Of a stretch of DNA of 27,608 bases, positions 1 through 6,567 are shown one piece after another. This stretch comes from a virus. Below the pieces are notes generated by a model that did not search any database, was not told the DNA's origin, and worked only from the letters and a program-made list of their open reading frames with translations. The stretch's first letter is position 1. Each line of letters starts with the position of its first letter. The translations under genes and the position numbers were made by a program. The stretch lies in IMG/VR virus record IMGVR_UViG_3300009082_000053, positions 1 to 27,608 of that record, one strand, 5' to 3'.

Positions 1-91
1 CGATAAGCTAAATATTAGTGATGTATATCGAACCATCAATTTATCCGCAATAATCGATACTCTTGTACAAAGGTTCTGGAAATGGCGATAA
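1..91 (+). CDS. C-terminal fragment of a gene cut by the window edge
   Basis: The frame beginning at base 2 is open for 29 codons and stops with TAA at 89-91. The tail ends LVQRFWKWR. The start lies outside the window and the stretch is too short to assign a family. It is called only because the following gene has the same orientation; an open run of this length can also occur by chance. Confidence 0.35.
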   Translation, partial: DKLNISDVYRTINLSAIIDTLVQRFWKWR

Positions 92-181
92 AGATGTAAG
101 ATAAAAAAGTCTGTCCTTTATATGAGTGTGTGACTTGTCCATTTTGTGTTGACCGTAAGATATTTGGAAGGTACAGTCCAT

Positions 182-406
182 ATGTGTCTCAATTTGGCGC
201 CAAGCTTTAAATCCTTATTGGATTTGGTTGACACTCTAAATATATATAAACATCATGAGCCTTGGTTCATGTCTATTAACTCTCGATGTCGCCAACATAC
301 GTTGTGTTTTGACTGTAAACTGTCACTTAGGCAATGGTATACTATAGACGAAAGAAACGACATGACTAAATGGGATAGCAATGAAAAATGTTATGTGGAC
401 GAATAA
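182..406 (+). CDS. hypothetical small cysteine-containing protein (74 aa)
   Basis: I chose the ATG at 182 because GGAAGG (167-172) lies about 9 nt upstream. An in-frame GTG at 146 has no ribosome-binding site. The protein has clustered cysteines and histidines (CRQHTLCFDC around residues 37-46), which could bind a metal, but I recognise no family. It is the first complete gene of a run of small plus-strand genes. Function unknown. Confidence 0.55.
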   Translation: MCLNLAPSFKSLLDLVDTLNIYKHHEPWFMSINSRCRQHTLCFDCKLSLRQWYTIDERNDMTKWDSNEKCYVDE

Positions 407-419
407 GTGTATAGTTGTA

Positions 420-536
420 ATGGATATATTAGTAAAAATAGGTTTTGAAGTAGATTATACCACTTCGCAGAGTTTTTACAATAGATGTTATAGTTCGTGT
501 TACGGTTGTATATTTTACCGCAGTATATACACGTAG
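420..536 (+). CDS. possible 38-aa cysteine-rich peptide
   Basis: ATG at 420 to TAG at 534-536 gives a 38-residue peptide with a CYSSCYGC cluster near its C-terminus. It fills most of the gap between the 74-aa gene and the PQ-loop gene. There is no good Shine-Dalgarno sequence, so this may be only an open frame in a non-coding spacer. Confidence 0.3.
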   Translation: MDILVKIGFEVDYTTSQSFYNRCYSSCYGCIFYRSIYT

Positions 537-553
537 ACTAAAATGAGGATTTT

Positions 554-811
554 ATGATAGAGGCTTTTGGTATAGCTGGAGCTATCTTATTGGCGTTGTG
601 TGCTGCTCCTCAAGCTATTTTATCTTATAAGCAAAAGCACTCTAGTGGAGTTTCATCAACTTTTTTATCAATGTGGTTTTTCGGTGAGATATTGATGTTA
701 GCATACGTTGCTATAGTATCTCCTGATTGGATTTTGATATCTAACTATATATTGAATATAGTTTTAGTGGGTGTTATTATATACTACAAAGTTTTTGGGG
801 TAGAACCATGA
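554..811 (+). CDS. PQ-loop (SemiSWEET-like) membrane protein
   Basis: This 85-residue protein has three predicted membrane helices (about residues 3-20, 38-58 and 61-80), the size and topology of a single triple-helix bundle. The first helix ends in the diagnostic Pro-Gln pair (P19-Q20 in LCAAPQAILSY), followed by the loop SSGVSSTFL, typical of PQ-loop proteins. Known bacterial SemiSWEETs form homodimers that move sugars; other PQ-loop proteins carry other solutes, so the substrate here is unknown. GAGG lies 7-8 nt before the ATG. The stop overlaps the next start (ATGA), suggesting coupled translation. The family call is firm; transport function in a phage is inference. Confidence 0.78.
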   Translation: MIEAFGIAGAILLALCAAPQAILSYKQKHSSGVSSTFLSMWFFGEILMLAYVAIVSPDWILISNYILNIVLVGVIIYYKVFGVEP

Positions 812-1290
812 ATCCTTTAACTGTATTTTGCATAGGAATAGTTGGTAATGTACAGGTAATAGAGATTAATCATCAGAAAGTTTTTTTAAAAGATCAAGTC
901 GTGCCATGTGAATGGCGACATCTATATAGCGACGATGAACAGCTGGAAGGGTATTTAGTGGAAGAAGAAAATATAGTGCAAGATGACTCGCAGCTAATTT
1001 TTACCGAGAGCGACTACCCGCCCAACGCAAATGGTGACCATACTCAAGATCAAATTAACGACATGATGAACCGTTGGATTGACTATAAAAATAGCCATGA
1101 TCCGGATTATTTTTCACGTGGTTATGATTCGATTTTTAATGAATATAGAATGGAAGTTTGTTGGTTTACCAGCAATATAATACCAGATAGTTTGTTGAAT
1201 TTATTTACATACGATGCCTGCACATCTTATGTGGTTACGAAATGTAAATATACTCATAATTCCGTAGGTAAAGAAATACCTTGCGAATAA
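808..1290 (+). CDS. hypothetical acidic protein (160 aa)
   Basis: The gene starts inside the ATGA overlap with the PQ-loop gene. The protein is acidic and rich in aromatic residues, with a DYPPNANGDHTQDQ segment near the middle and several cysteines toward the end (VCW, DACTSYVVTKC). The first 15 residues are hydrophobic (PLTVFCIGIVGNV) but not a convincing signal peptide. No family recognised. Its coupling to the membrane-protein gene suggests co-expression only. Confidence 0.6.
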   Translation: MNPLTVFCIGIVGNVQVIEINHQKVFLKDQVVPCEWRHLYSDDEQLEGYLVEEENIVQDDSQLIFTESDYPPNANGDHTQDQINDMMNRWIDYKNSHDPDYFSRGYDSIFNEYRMEVCWFTSNIIPDSLLNLFTYDACTSYVVTKCKYTHNSVGKEIPCE

Positions 1291-1304
1291 CGATAGGTTA
1301 ACTT

Positions 1305-1574
1305 ATGAATACTATGGTTGTAGTACTGATAATATCTAACTTTTGGGTGCAAGCTCATGAGATAGATAATGGCAAGCATAATTACCTTTTAAAAGGATGG
1401 ATGAACTTAACTGAGAACGATTGCGGAGTTACGCATCTAGTATCTTACTCAGGACCAGCATTACCCGTAGATGATAGTAAGAAGTTCTATGCAGAGATTC
1501 TAGCAGAATGTACCATGGAAGATAGTACAGATGTGAGATACCGACTGTGCGAAGCGGTGTCTATATCCTTTTGA
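1305..1574 (+). CDS. hypothetical protein, possible signal peptide (89 aa)
   Basis: The N-terminus MNTMVVVLIISNFWVQA is hydrophobic and ends in a plausible signal-peptidase site (VQA before HEID), although the usual early positive charge is absent. The rest is acidic with three cysteines (NDCGVTH, AECTMED, RLCEA), which would suit an exported disulfide-containing protein. AGG lies 7-9 nt upstream of the ATG. No family recognised; export is inferred from composition alone. Confidence 0.55.
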   Translation: MNTMVVVLIISNFWVQAHEIDNGKHNYLLKGWMNLTENDCGVTHLVSYSGPALPVDDSKKFYAEILAECTMEDSTDVRYRLCEAVSISF

Positions 1575-1585
1575 CGGGGTGAGTT

Positions 1586-1843
1586 ATGGCTCAAATAACT
1601 ATGGTAACATACTCGGTAGATGTTACAGATCCAGATGGTGTAATACATTCAGCAGCAACTACCGACTCGTTCGAAGAAGCTATTATAGCTTTGATCGATA
1701 ACCTAGATACCATAGAGGTTGGGTATTCAGTTAAGTTAAACGCAACCTTAAAGAACTATGTAAAGTTGTCGGACATTTTATCTACAAACTTCACGACTAC
1801 TGCAAATAAGCCACATAGATCGAAACTTCGCCTAGTTAGATGA
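1586..1843 (+). CDS. hypothetical protein (85 aa)
   Basis: A GGGGTGAG ribosome-binding site precedes the ATG. The first part looks like a small beta-rich domain (ITMVTYSVDVTDPDG), followed by a helical segment (SFEEAIIALIDNLDTIE) and a basic tail (HRSKLRLVR). It resembles small phage accessory proteins of unknown role. Its last 8 bases overlap the 3' end of the convergent phosphoesterase gene. Confidence 0.6.
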   Translation: MAQITMVTYSVDVTDPDGVIHSAATTDSFEEAIIALIDNLDTIEVGYSVKLNATLKNYVKLSDILSTNFTTTANKPHRSKLRLVR

Positions 1844-2582
1844 TATCTACAACCATATACTTAGGTTTGCAATAGTCAGAGTCTACACAGTAATGATTCG
1901 ACTCTTTGGTTAGTCTGTGAGTGTGTCCCCATAGAAAATAAGTGAAGTTAAATTCTTCCTTTAAGACTTTGTACATACCTTCTGGTCCGGCGAACTGCCA
2001 GTCTCTCGCATTATCTGTTGGCCGCACAGGAAAATGAGACACAAATACACGTGTGGTGTCCTCTGGTGTTAGTAGTTGTAATGAAGTGTCTAGTTCGTAA
2101 TATAATGCATGGCTAAGATAGTGATGAAACATCGAACCGTTTATATAGTTTGGTATCCAATTCCCGTCGTTCGTAGGAGGATTAGTACTTTGGTACCACA
2201 TAGTGTGTCCTACGATGGTAACACCATCATCAAATCTATACGGACCATCGAGATCCAAGAAATGTATTTTGTTGCTTTGTAGAACTTCCACTATCTTAGC
2301 ATAATTCAGTTTGAAGTCCTGTCGCTTACGGTTTTTACCGCACCAATAGTCGTGGTTTCCGAGTGTAACCAAAATAGGTAAGTTAGGTATATACTGTCGA
2401 AACATATTGGTTATAGTGCGTACTGAGCGGTATCCATTTTGGCCCCCGCAAAAATCGCCAGCAAACACCAATGCTTTTATATCTTGTTCTACTATATTTA
2501 AAGCTATTTGTTTAATTAGCTTTTCGATATGCTTCGGGTTAGTTAGACCAATATGCCAATCGCTTGCGAGTATAATTTTCAT
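1836..2582 (-). CDS. calcineurin-like metallophosphoesterase
   Basis: The 248-residue protein carries all metallophosphoesterase metal-binding motifs in order: SDWH near the N-terminus, GDFCGG, GNHDYW, a histidine in VSHFP and the final GHTH. Members hydrolyse phosphomono- or phosphodiesters with two metal ions. The phage substrate could be nucleotides, nucleic-acid ends or phosphoprotein. I start at the ATG reading MKIILASDWH because the fold begins there and AAAGG lies upstream. A longer reading to 2681 would run into the exonuclease gene and adds no family sequence. It is divergent from the exonuclease and convergent with the preceding small gene. Confidence 0.85.
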   Translation of the reverse strand: MKIILASDWHIGLTNPKHIEKLIKQIALNIVEQDIKALVFAGDFCGGQNGYRSVRTITNMFRQYIPNLPILVTLGNHDYWCGKNRKRQDFKLNYAKIVEVLQSNKIHFLDLDGPYRFDDGVTIVGHTMWYQSTNPPTNDGNWIPNYINGSMFHHYLSHALYYELDTSLQLLTPEDTTRVFVSHFPVRPTDNARDWQFAGPEGMYKVLKEEFNFTYFLWGHTHRLTKESNHYCVDSDYCKPKYMVVDII

Positions 2583-2637
2583 GATATAGGGTACCTTTAT
2601 ATAAGCTATTTGTAATTCTACCCAGCAGGACATTAAT

Positions 2638-3564
2638 ATGGCCAGTAAAAAGTTCTTCGTAATAGATGCAATGAACCTCATATATAGGTGCTACCACGGA
2701 TTTGGAGCTCAGAAACTATCCACTTCTAGTGGTATACCGACTTCCGCTATCTTAGGTTGCACAAAATTCCTGCTTAAACTTATAGCAACTGAGAGACCAG
2801 ATTATCTTGCTATAGCATCTGATCCGTCGACTGTAACTTTTAGACATGATCTGTATGATGGATATAAAGCGACTCGCAGTGCTATGCCGGACGATCTTTC
2901 ACCGCAAATCCAATACGTTTACAGACTTTTCGAAGTACTCGGTTGTCCAGTTATAAAATCTGATTCACTTGAAGCCGATGATATTATTGGAAGTCTTGTC
3001 ACGCAGTTTAAAGGCGCGGATGTGGAGTGTTATATAGTTTCTGGAGATAAGGACTTTATGCAGCTGGTAGATGATAAGGTAACCTTATATAGAACCAAAA
3101 CTGGTGGTCAAGTCGACCTGTTAGATCCTGCGGGTGTCTATGCTAAGATGAGCTGTAATCCAGATCAGATAGTGGATTACTTGGCTATAGTAGGCGATAC
3201 CTCTGATAATGTTCCCGGGGTTAAGGGAATAGGTGAGAAAGGCGCGGTATCTCTTATAAAATCATATAGTAATCTACAGAACATATACAACAACTTGGAA
3301 AAGATTACCAGCAAAAGATATCACCAAGCGCTAGTTGATAATAAAGATATGGCGTTCTTATCTAAAGAGTTAGTAACTATAAAACTAGACGCAGTACTTC
3401 CGTTTACGCTAGACGAGATGAAGTGTAACCCGGACGAAGTTCTATCTAGTATCGAGCTGCTAGAATTTCTTGAAGAATTGGAGTTTGATAGTTGCACCGA
3501 TTCTATAAAAAGCAATATAGCTAGACGAACTAATTCTGCTGCTGTTAAACTTAGATTGGACTGA
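2638..3564 (+). CDS. 5'-3' exonuclease / flap endonuclease (PIN plus H3TH)
   Basis: The 308-residue protein matches stand-alone phage flap endonucleases and the N-terminal domain of DNA polymerase I. Visible features are the first metal-binding aspartate in FVIDAMN (D10), the arch region with RHDLYDGYKATR, SLEADDIIG (about 110-117), SGDKDFMQL (135-143), and the helix-hairpin-helix DNA-binding segment GDTSDNVPGVKGIG (186-199). The acidic residues needed for two-metal catalysis are present. Such enzymes remove RNA primers and trim 5' flaps during replication. AGCAGGA lies 7 nt before the ATG. It works naturally with the ligase at 13651. Confidence in the family is high. Confidence 0.92.
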   Translation: MASKKFFVIDAMNLIYRCYHGFGAQKLSTSSGIPTSAILGCTKFLLKLIATERPDYLAIASDPSTVTFRHDLYDGYKATRSAMPDDLSPQIQYVYRLFEVLGCPVIKSDSLEADDIIGSLVTQFKGADVECYIVSGDKDFMQLVDDKVTLYRTKTGGQVDLLDPAGVYAKMSCNPDQIVDYLAIVGDTSDNVPGVKGIGEKGAVSLIKSYSNLQNIYNNLEKITSKRYHQALVDNKDMAFLSKELVTIKLDAVLPFTLDEMKCNPDEVLSSIELLEFLEELEFDSCTDSIKSNIARRTNSAAVKLRLD

Positions 3565-3580
3565 TAAATACTGAACTTCG

Positions 3581-3608
3581 TTGGCGAGTTTTTAAAACAT
3601 TGTATAAT
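3581..3608 (+). promoter_or_regulatory. sigma70-like promoter for the 3661 gene
   Basis: TTGGCG (3581-3586) and TATAAT (3603-3608) are separated by 16 bp in the only sizeable gap (96 bp) between the exonuclease and the next gene. Expected initiation is about 3615, leaving a leader of roughly 45 nt. It is the best-formed two-box promoter seen in the window. Confidence 0.6.
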
Positions 3609-3660
3609 ATATCCATGAGATGTTACGTTTTTATGTTTAATGTTTGTTAAGGAGTTTAAG

Positions 3661-4179
3661 ATGAAACAGAGAGATGCAGTTTTCGAAGCCATTAAATCGA
3701 TTCTTTCCGATGAGGACATGGTCGGTGCAGTGACGTTAACCAAAGATCAGCGTGAGCAAGTTGTTGCGAACATCATTTCTGGGTTGCAATCAGGTTCTAT
3801 CGATTTGTCAGATAAAGCCCAAGGCAAATATAACAATGATCTAGCACAAATCAAGAGTTATGCCGTTGGTCTAGTTAACAATTGGCTTCGCAAAGATCCA
3901 CGTTTAAACGGTGGAACTAAGCCGGAAGTTAAGAATCCCGGTTCTAGGACTGGTCAAGGCGATGCACAGCTCAAAGCGCTTAAAATTCTACGCAATCAAC
4001 TTGTTAAGTCAGGTGAAAGCGAGAAACTGGAAGATGTTGATCTAGCTATCAACGAGCGCTTGCTAGAGATCAAGCAGGTGAAAGCGACTAGCAAACCTAA
4101 GAAAGCTCCTACTGTCAAAGAAATCGATATGAGTCAAGTGCCCAACGATCTTAAAGAGATGCTAGGAATCGCATCGTGA
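3661..4179 (+). CDS. hypothetical lysine-rich protein, probably well expressed (172 aa)
   Basis: I start at 3661 because AAGGAG sits 6 nt upstream; an upstream GTG at 3640 lacks a site. The protein is helical and charged, with a flexible Lys/Gly/Pro segment in the middle (RLNGGTKPEVKNPGSRTGQG) and a second one (ATSKPKKAPT) before a distinct tail EIDMSQVPNDLKEMLGIAS. That tail resembles the C-terminus of the 20581 gene product. Its codons favour ATC, CGT and CGC over ATA and AGA, unlike most neighbours, and its promoter is the best in the window, so it is probably abundant. No family recognised. Confidence 0.75.
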   Translation: MKQRDAVFEAIKSILSDEDMVGAVTLTKDQREQVVANIISGLQSGSIDLSDKAQGKYNNDLAQIKSYAVGLVNNWLRKDPRLNGGTKPEVKNPGSRTGQGDAQLKALKILRNQLVKSGESEKLEDVDLAINERLLEIKQVKATSKPKKAPTVKEIDMSQVPNDLKEMLGIAS

Positions 4180-4289
4180 GTTTGGTGATATTATCCTTGC
4201 TGATCGTAGTGATAATTGTTTTCACTACGACAGCAGTTGGTTTGGCATTGAGCAAATGCGATTTTCGTAACCATGATGATAGGTTATAG
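4176..4289 (+). CDS. 37-aa single-pass membrane peptide
   Basis: A GTG start at 4176 overlaps the previous stop (GTGA) and the frame ends with TAG at 4287-4289, directly against the next ATG at 4290. The peptide is a hydrophobic helix (residues about 3-25, VILSLLIVVIIVFTTTAVGL) followed by a short hydrophilic tail with one cysteine. TAGGA lies upstream. Tight coupling on both sides and clean membrane-helix composition support a real gene. Function unknown. Confidence 0.6.
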   Translation: MSLVILSLLIVVIIVFTTTAVGLALSKCDFRNHDDRL

Positions 4290-4823
4290 ATGGAAAGTTT
4301 ATCGATTAATTTGGACGCTAGTTCAGTAACGGTTAAGGACCAACTACTCTTTATATTAAAAGAGTTAACTGGACAAACATGCACTACCATAATGACTTAT
4401 TTTATGGAATTAGCAACAAGCGCGGTAAACTCTCCTTCTAACTGTCATCGCATGCGCTTTAACTCACCTAGTGGCAAAATGAGGCGCGAAACATTAGCGG
4501 GTGAGATCTTCTCTCCTAAGGTATTAGTTATTAGAGGTTACTATCCCAATACGCCTATATCATATAAGTTGTCATTGTTTGTACATCATCTGCCTGCAAG
4601 TAATACCGTTACTGTAGATGCGTGGACTGACATATTATACGTTAAAAAAACACCCCATAGGCAAGCAAATACTTTCAAGTCTTTGGTGGAAAGTAGCTTA
4701 ACAGAGTCTATGTTAAGCCACGTCACTTATGATCCACCAGTAAAACAACCACGAATTTTAACTCCAACCGGAGTTAAATCACAACCATACCGCCGTAAGA
4801 AGGGCAAACGCGCGATAAGATAG
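4290..4823 (+). CDS. hypothetical protein with basic C-terminus (177 aa)
   Basis: The ATG follows the stop of the membrane peptide directly, with AGG 6-8 nt upstream. Residues 1-130 look globular with mixed alpha and beta character. The last 30 residues are proline- and lysine/arginine-rich (TGVKSQPYRRKKGKRAIR), suggesting contact with nucleic acid or a membrane. No motif identifies a family. Confidence 0.65.
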   Translation: MESLSINLDASSVTVKDQLLFILKELTGQTCTTIMTYFMELATSAVNSPSNCHRMRFNSPSGKMRRETLAGEIFSPKVLVIRGYYPNTPISYKLSLFVHHLPASNTVTVDAWTDILYVKKTPHRQANTFKSLVESSLTESMLSHVTYDPPVKQPRILTPTGVKSQPYRRKKGKRAIR

Positions 4824-4841
4824 ACCTTAGGGGGAAATCGC

Positions 4842-5030
4842 GTGGGTAAGGTCATCTACATCGAAGAATACAAAACCAGAAAAAGAACTAAACCTCTTGA
4901 TCCAGATCCTACCGTATACTGGGAACTAGTAATGCAGTTTCTTAAACGGCGACGCGAACGGCTGGATAAAGAGCGTAAAAGTAAAAACTTATCACTTGCA
5001 TCCAAACTAAAGCCAAAGAAGAAAAAATGA
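4842..5030 (+). CDS. hypothetical very basic small protein (62 aa)
   Basis: A GTG start at 4842 is preceded by AGGGGGAA. The protein is strongly basic, with an RRRERLDKERKSK helix and a KLKPKKKK tail, suggesting nucleic-acid binding or electrostatic association. It overlaps the next gene by 4 nt (ATGA). No family recognised. Confidence 0.6.
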   Translation: MGKVIYIEEYKTRKRTKPLDPDPTVYWELVMQFLKRRRERLDKERKSKNLSLASKLKPKKKK

Positions 5031-5305
5031 ACCCTTATATCAAGACCGAGATATACTTAGACGGTTTGAGCCGTTACGGATGTTGCGGTCATTTTCTAGA
5101 GGTATTTTGCTTACTGGATATAGTAGAAGATGATTACGTGAAGAGTTCACTTGCGACAATTGCAGATGGAGAATACGAATGGTTTGGCGAAAAAGTAAGT
5201 CGAATGATGATGGCAGCTTGCGCGATGCTTGTAATAACGTCTATCAAGATACGAAAAACGGTATCGCGGAGAACGACGTGGAAGAAACAAGAGTCGGCAA
5301 GTTAA
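5027..5305 (+). CDS. hypothetical protein, 3' part doubtful (92 aa as read)
   Basis: The start lies in an ATGA overlap with the previous gene, within a lysine-rich end that may also serve as its ribosome-binding site. Residues 1-55 look like normal coding sequence (IYLDGLSRYGCCGHFLEVFCLLD). From about 5185 this frame becomes unlike a protein (SRMMMAACAM), while the -1 frame reads as a plausible acidic protein to 5442. Either two genes overlap by 127 bp, or one gene of about 138 codons has shifted frame near the A run at 5190-5194. Confidence 0.5.
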   Translation: MNPYIKTEIYLDGLSRYGCCGHFLEVFCLLDIVEDDYVKSSLATIADGEYEWFGEKVSRMMMAACAMLVITSIKIRKTVSRRTTWKKQESAS

Positions 5306-5442
5306 AATTATCTTATGTTCCTGCAGATGTTTTGATACTTCTGTTTGGAGATTCTATAGACGACATGACTATGTTAAATAGTTTTGAAGCTCAAAAGTTA
5401 ATCGAGTTTCTTCAAAAATATATAGACTCGTTCAAAAAATAA
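5179..5442 (+). CDS. hypothetical acidic protein, overlapping or frameshifted (87 aa)
   Basis: ATG at 5179 has GGAGA 6 nt upstream, so independent initiation is possible. The protein is acidic with a helical C-terminus (FEAQKLIEFLQKYIDSFKK). Its first 42 codons overlap the 5027 gene in another frame. It could be the second half of the 5027 gene after a -1 shift near 5190. Its TAA stop (5440-5442) touches the left copy of the 25-nt repeat beside the HNH gene. No family recognised. Confidence 0.55.
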   Translation: MVWRKSKSNDDGSLRDACNNVYQDTKNGIAENDVEETRVGKLKLSYVPADVLILLFGDSIDDMTMLNSFEAQKLIEFLQKYIDSFKK

Positions 5443-5465
5443 AACTACGTGATTTTACCAGGACT
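5441..5465 (+). repeat. left copy of 25-nt direct repeat flanking the HNH gene
   Basis: The sequence starting AAAACTACGTGATTTTACCA and ending GGACT is identical to 6277-6301, and the match extends to 28 nt with one mismatch. Read on the minus strand it equals the last codons and stop of the 84-aa gene (SPGKIT, stop), so this copy looks like a duplicated gene end left beside the inserted HNH unit. Confidence 0.85.
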
Positions 5466-5475
5466 AACAACCATA

Positions 5476-5535
5476 AGACATATGGATATAGTACAATCGT
5501 TATTACAGGTATAATAACGGAGTATCCATATGTCT
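5476..5535 (+). promoter_or_regulatory. hairpin covering the HNH ribosome-binding site and start codon
   Basis: Two nested inverted repeats occur: AGACATATGGATA (5476-5488) pairs perfectly with TATCCATATGTCT (5523-5535), and CGTTATTA (5498-5505) pairs with TAATAACG (5512-5519) around a 6-nt loop. The ATG (5530-5532) is inside the outer stem and the ACGGAG site lies between the stems. RNA read in from upstream would hide the start. A GTATAAT box (5509-5515) sits in the inner hairpin; initiation from it would give a short leader lacking the left arm. Confidence 0.75.
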
Positions 5536-6288
5536 ATTCTAGAATTAGCTTTATCTCATCGTATATTATCTAAAGAGAAAATATTTAATAAACATGGAGT
5601 TTGGAAATTAACTCGATATACTTGCAAATGTCCAACAGAAAATTGTAATAATTCTGTGTCGGTAGAAAAAATAAAACATATAAATAATAAATGTCGACAT
5701 TGTGCCATGGTCAACAAACCTAAAGGTCATCCGCGATCATATATCATTCATACAACTGATATTAATAATACACACTTAGCTATAAGTAAAGCTAATCCTA
5801 AGCTTTTTATACGTGAAGAGAAGACTATAGATGGAAAGTCATATGTATCAGTTATGAAATGTAAAAATGACGGCTGTAATAATGAAATACGTTTACAGAA
5901 CACGGACATCGTTAGAATGTGTAAAAAGTGTTGTAACAAGAAGAAGCCGCATGAAGGTACTTTTAATAGAGCACAATGTACGCGGAATAAAACTAAATCA
6001 AACGGTATAACTATTAAGTGGTTAATATCATACGAAGAATTCGTTTCATTATGTAAAATCTCTAATTGTCACTACTGCAATGTAAAGTTAAATAGAAACA
6101 CACACCGCAGTGTAAATATAAATACTGCGGTGCTGTTAGATCGAGTAGATTCAAATAAAGACTACACTATAGATAATTGTGTACCGTGTTGCGTAAAATG
6201 CAATATCACAAAAAATGAACATCTCTCTTATGAAGAGATGATTTTAATAATGAAACATCGTGGATTATGGGTTGACAAAACTACGTGA
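5530..6288 (+). CDS. HNH homing-type endonuclease with zinc ribbons
   Basis: The 252-residue protein has an N-terminal Cys4 cluster (CKCPTENC with KCRHC, about residues 32-58), a second one (CKNDGC with MCKKC, 111-134), and a C-terminal HNH fold: CHYC (180-183), LLDRVDSNKDYTIDNCVPC (202-220) and CVKCNITKN. The first catalytic His position reads as Asp, as in many phage members of this class. Such free-standing enzymes cut DNA lacking the gene and spread by repair copying. The unit lies between 25-nt direct repeats and under a start-codon hairpin. Its last three codons and stop lie in the right repeat, which also encodes the end of the convergent 84-aa gene. Confidence 0.87.
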   Translation: MSILELALSHRILSKEKIFNKHGVWKLTRYTCKCPTENCNNSVSVEKIKHINNKCRHCAMVNKPKGHPRSYIIHTTDINNTHLAISKANPKLFIREEKTIDGKSYVSVMKCKNDGCNNEIRLQNTDIVRMCKKCCNKKKPHEGTFNRAQCTRNKTKSNGITIKWLISYEEFVSLCKISNCHYCNVKLNRNTHRSVNINTAVLLDRVDSNKDYTIDNCVPCCVKCNITKNEHLSYEEMILIMKHRGLWVDKTT

Positions 6289-6301
6289 TTTTACCAGGAC
6301 T
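6277..6301 (+). repeat. right copy of 25-nt direct repeat flanking the HNH gene
   Basis: This copy is identical to 5441-5465. It holds the stop of the HNH gene (TGA 6286-6288) on the plus strand and the stop plus last codons of the 84-aa gene on the minus strand, so both convergent genes end in it. Confidence 0.85.
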
Positions 6302-6535
6302 GACGGACGTTTGCGCAGACGGCGAACCAGCTGTAGCTATGCCTGGCGATACTTGAGCTGAAGCTAATAATTCTTCAACTATCACTAAAGCTATGTCACT
6401 GATGGCAGCTGCTTGTTTTTGATAACTAGCAACTGCACTTGGATTTTGAGCTACCGCATCGGGAAACTCACGGTTAAAAGCTGCTATAAGAGCAGCTTCC
6501 ATCTTCTTCTTCATTACTGCTGGTACTAAAGGCAT
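6281..6535 (-). CDS. hypothetical alanine-rich small protein, possibly structural (84 aa)
   Basis: AGGAG lies 6 nt upstream of the ATG and a GTATAAT box at 6567-6561 (minus) suggests its own promoter. The protein is an alanine-rich helix (KKKMEAALIAAFNREF, then AAISDIALVIVEELLASAQ) followed by a Gly/Pro/Ser/Thr tail ending SVSPGKIT. The composition resembles small virion or tail accessory proteins, but I cannot name a family. Its 3' end is the sequence duplicated on the far side of the HNH gene, so it is probably the original neighbour into which the HNH unit moved. Confidence 0.68.
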   Translation of the reverse strand: MPLVPAVMKKKMEAALIAAFNREFPDAVAQNPSAVASYQKQAAAISDIALVIVEELLASAQVSPGIATAGSPSAQTSVSPGKIT

Positions 6536-6560
6536 ATCTAACTCCTATGTTAACTATAGT

Positions 6561-6567
6561 ATTATAC
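6561..6567 (-). promoter_or_regulatory. GTATAAT -10-like box for the 84-aa gene
   Basis: The minus strand reads GGTATAAT overlapping the nrdJ stop codon, about 26 nt upstream of the 84-aa start. There is no clear -35. It belongs to a set of GTATAAT boxes just upstream of genes in this window. Confidence 0.4.

Noticed and set aside
1836-2681. Longer phosphoesterase start at 2681
   Set aside because: The extra 33 residues read into the promoter and start of the exonuclease gene on the other strand and do not belong to the family; the fold starts at MKIILASDWH.
3321-3743. Minus-strand open frame over the exonuclease 3' end
   Set aside because: It is serine-rich shadow sequence opposite a firm exonuclease gene and the next gene, with no ribosome-binding site.
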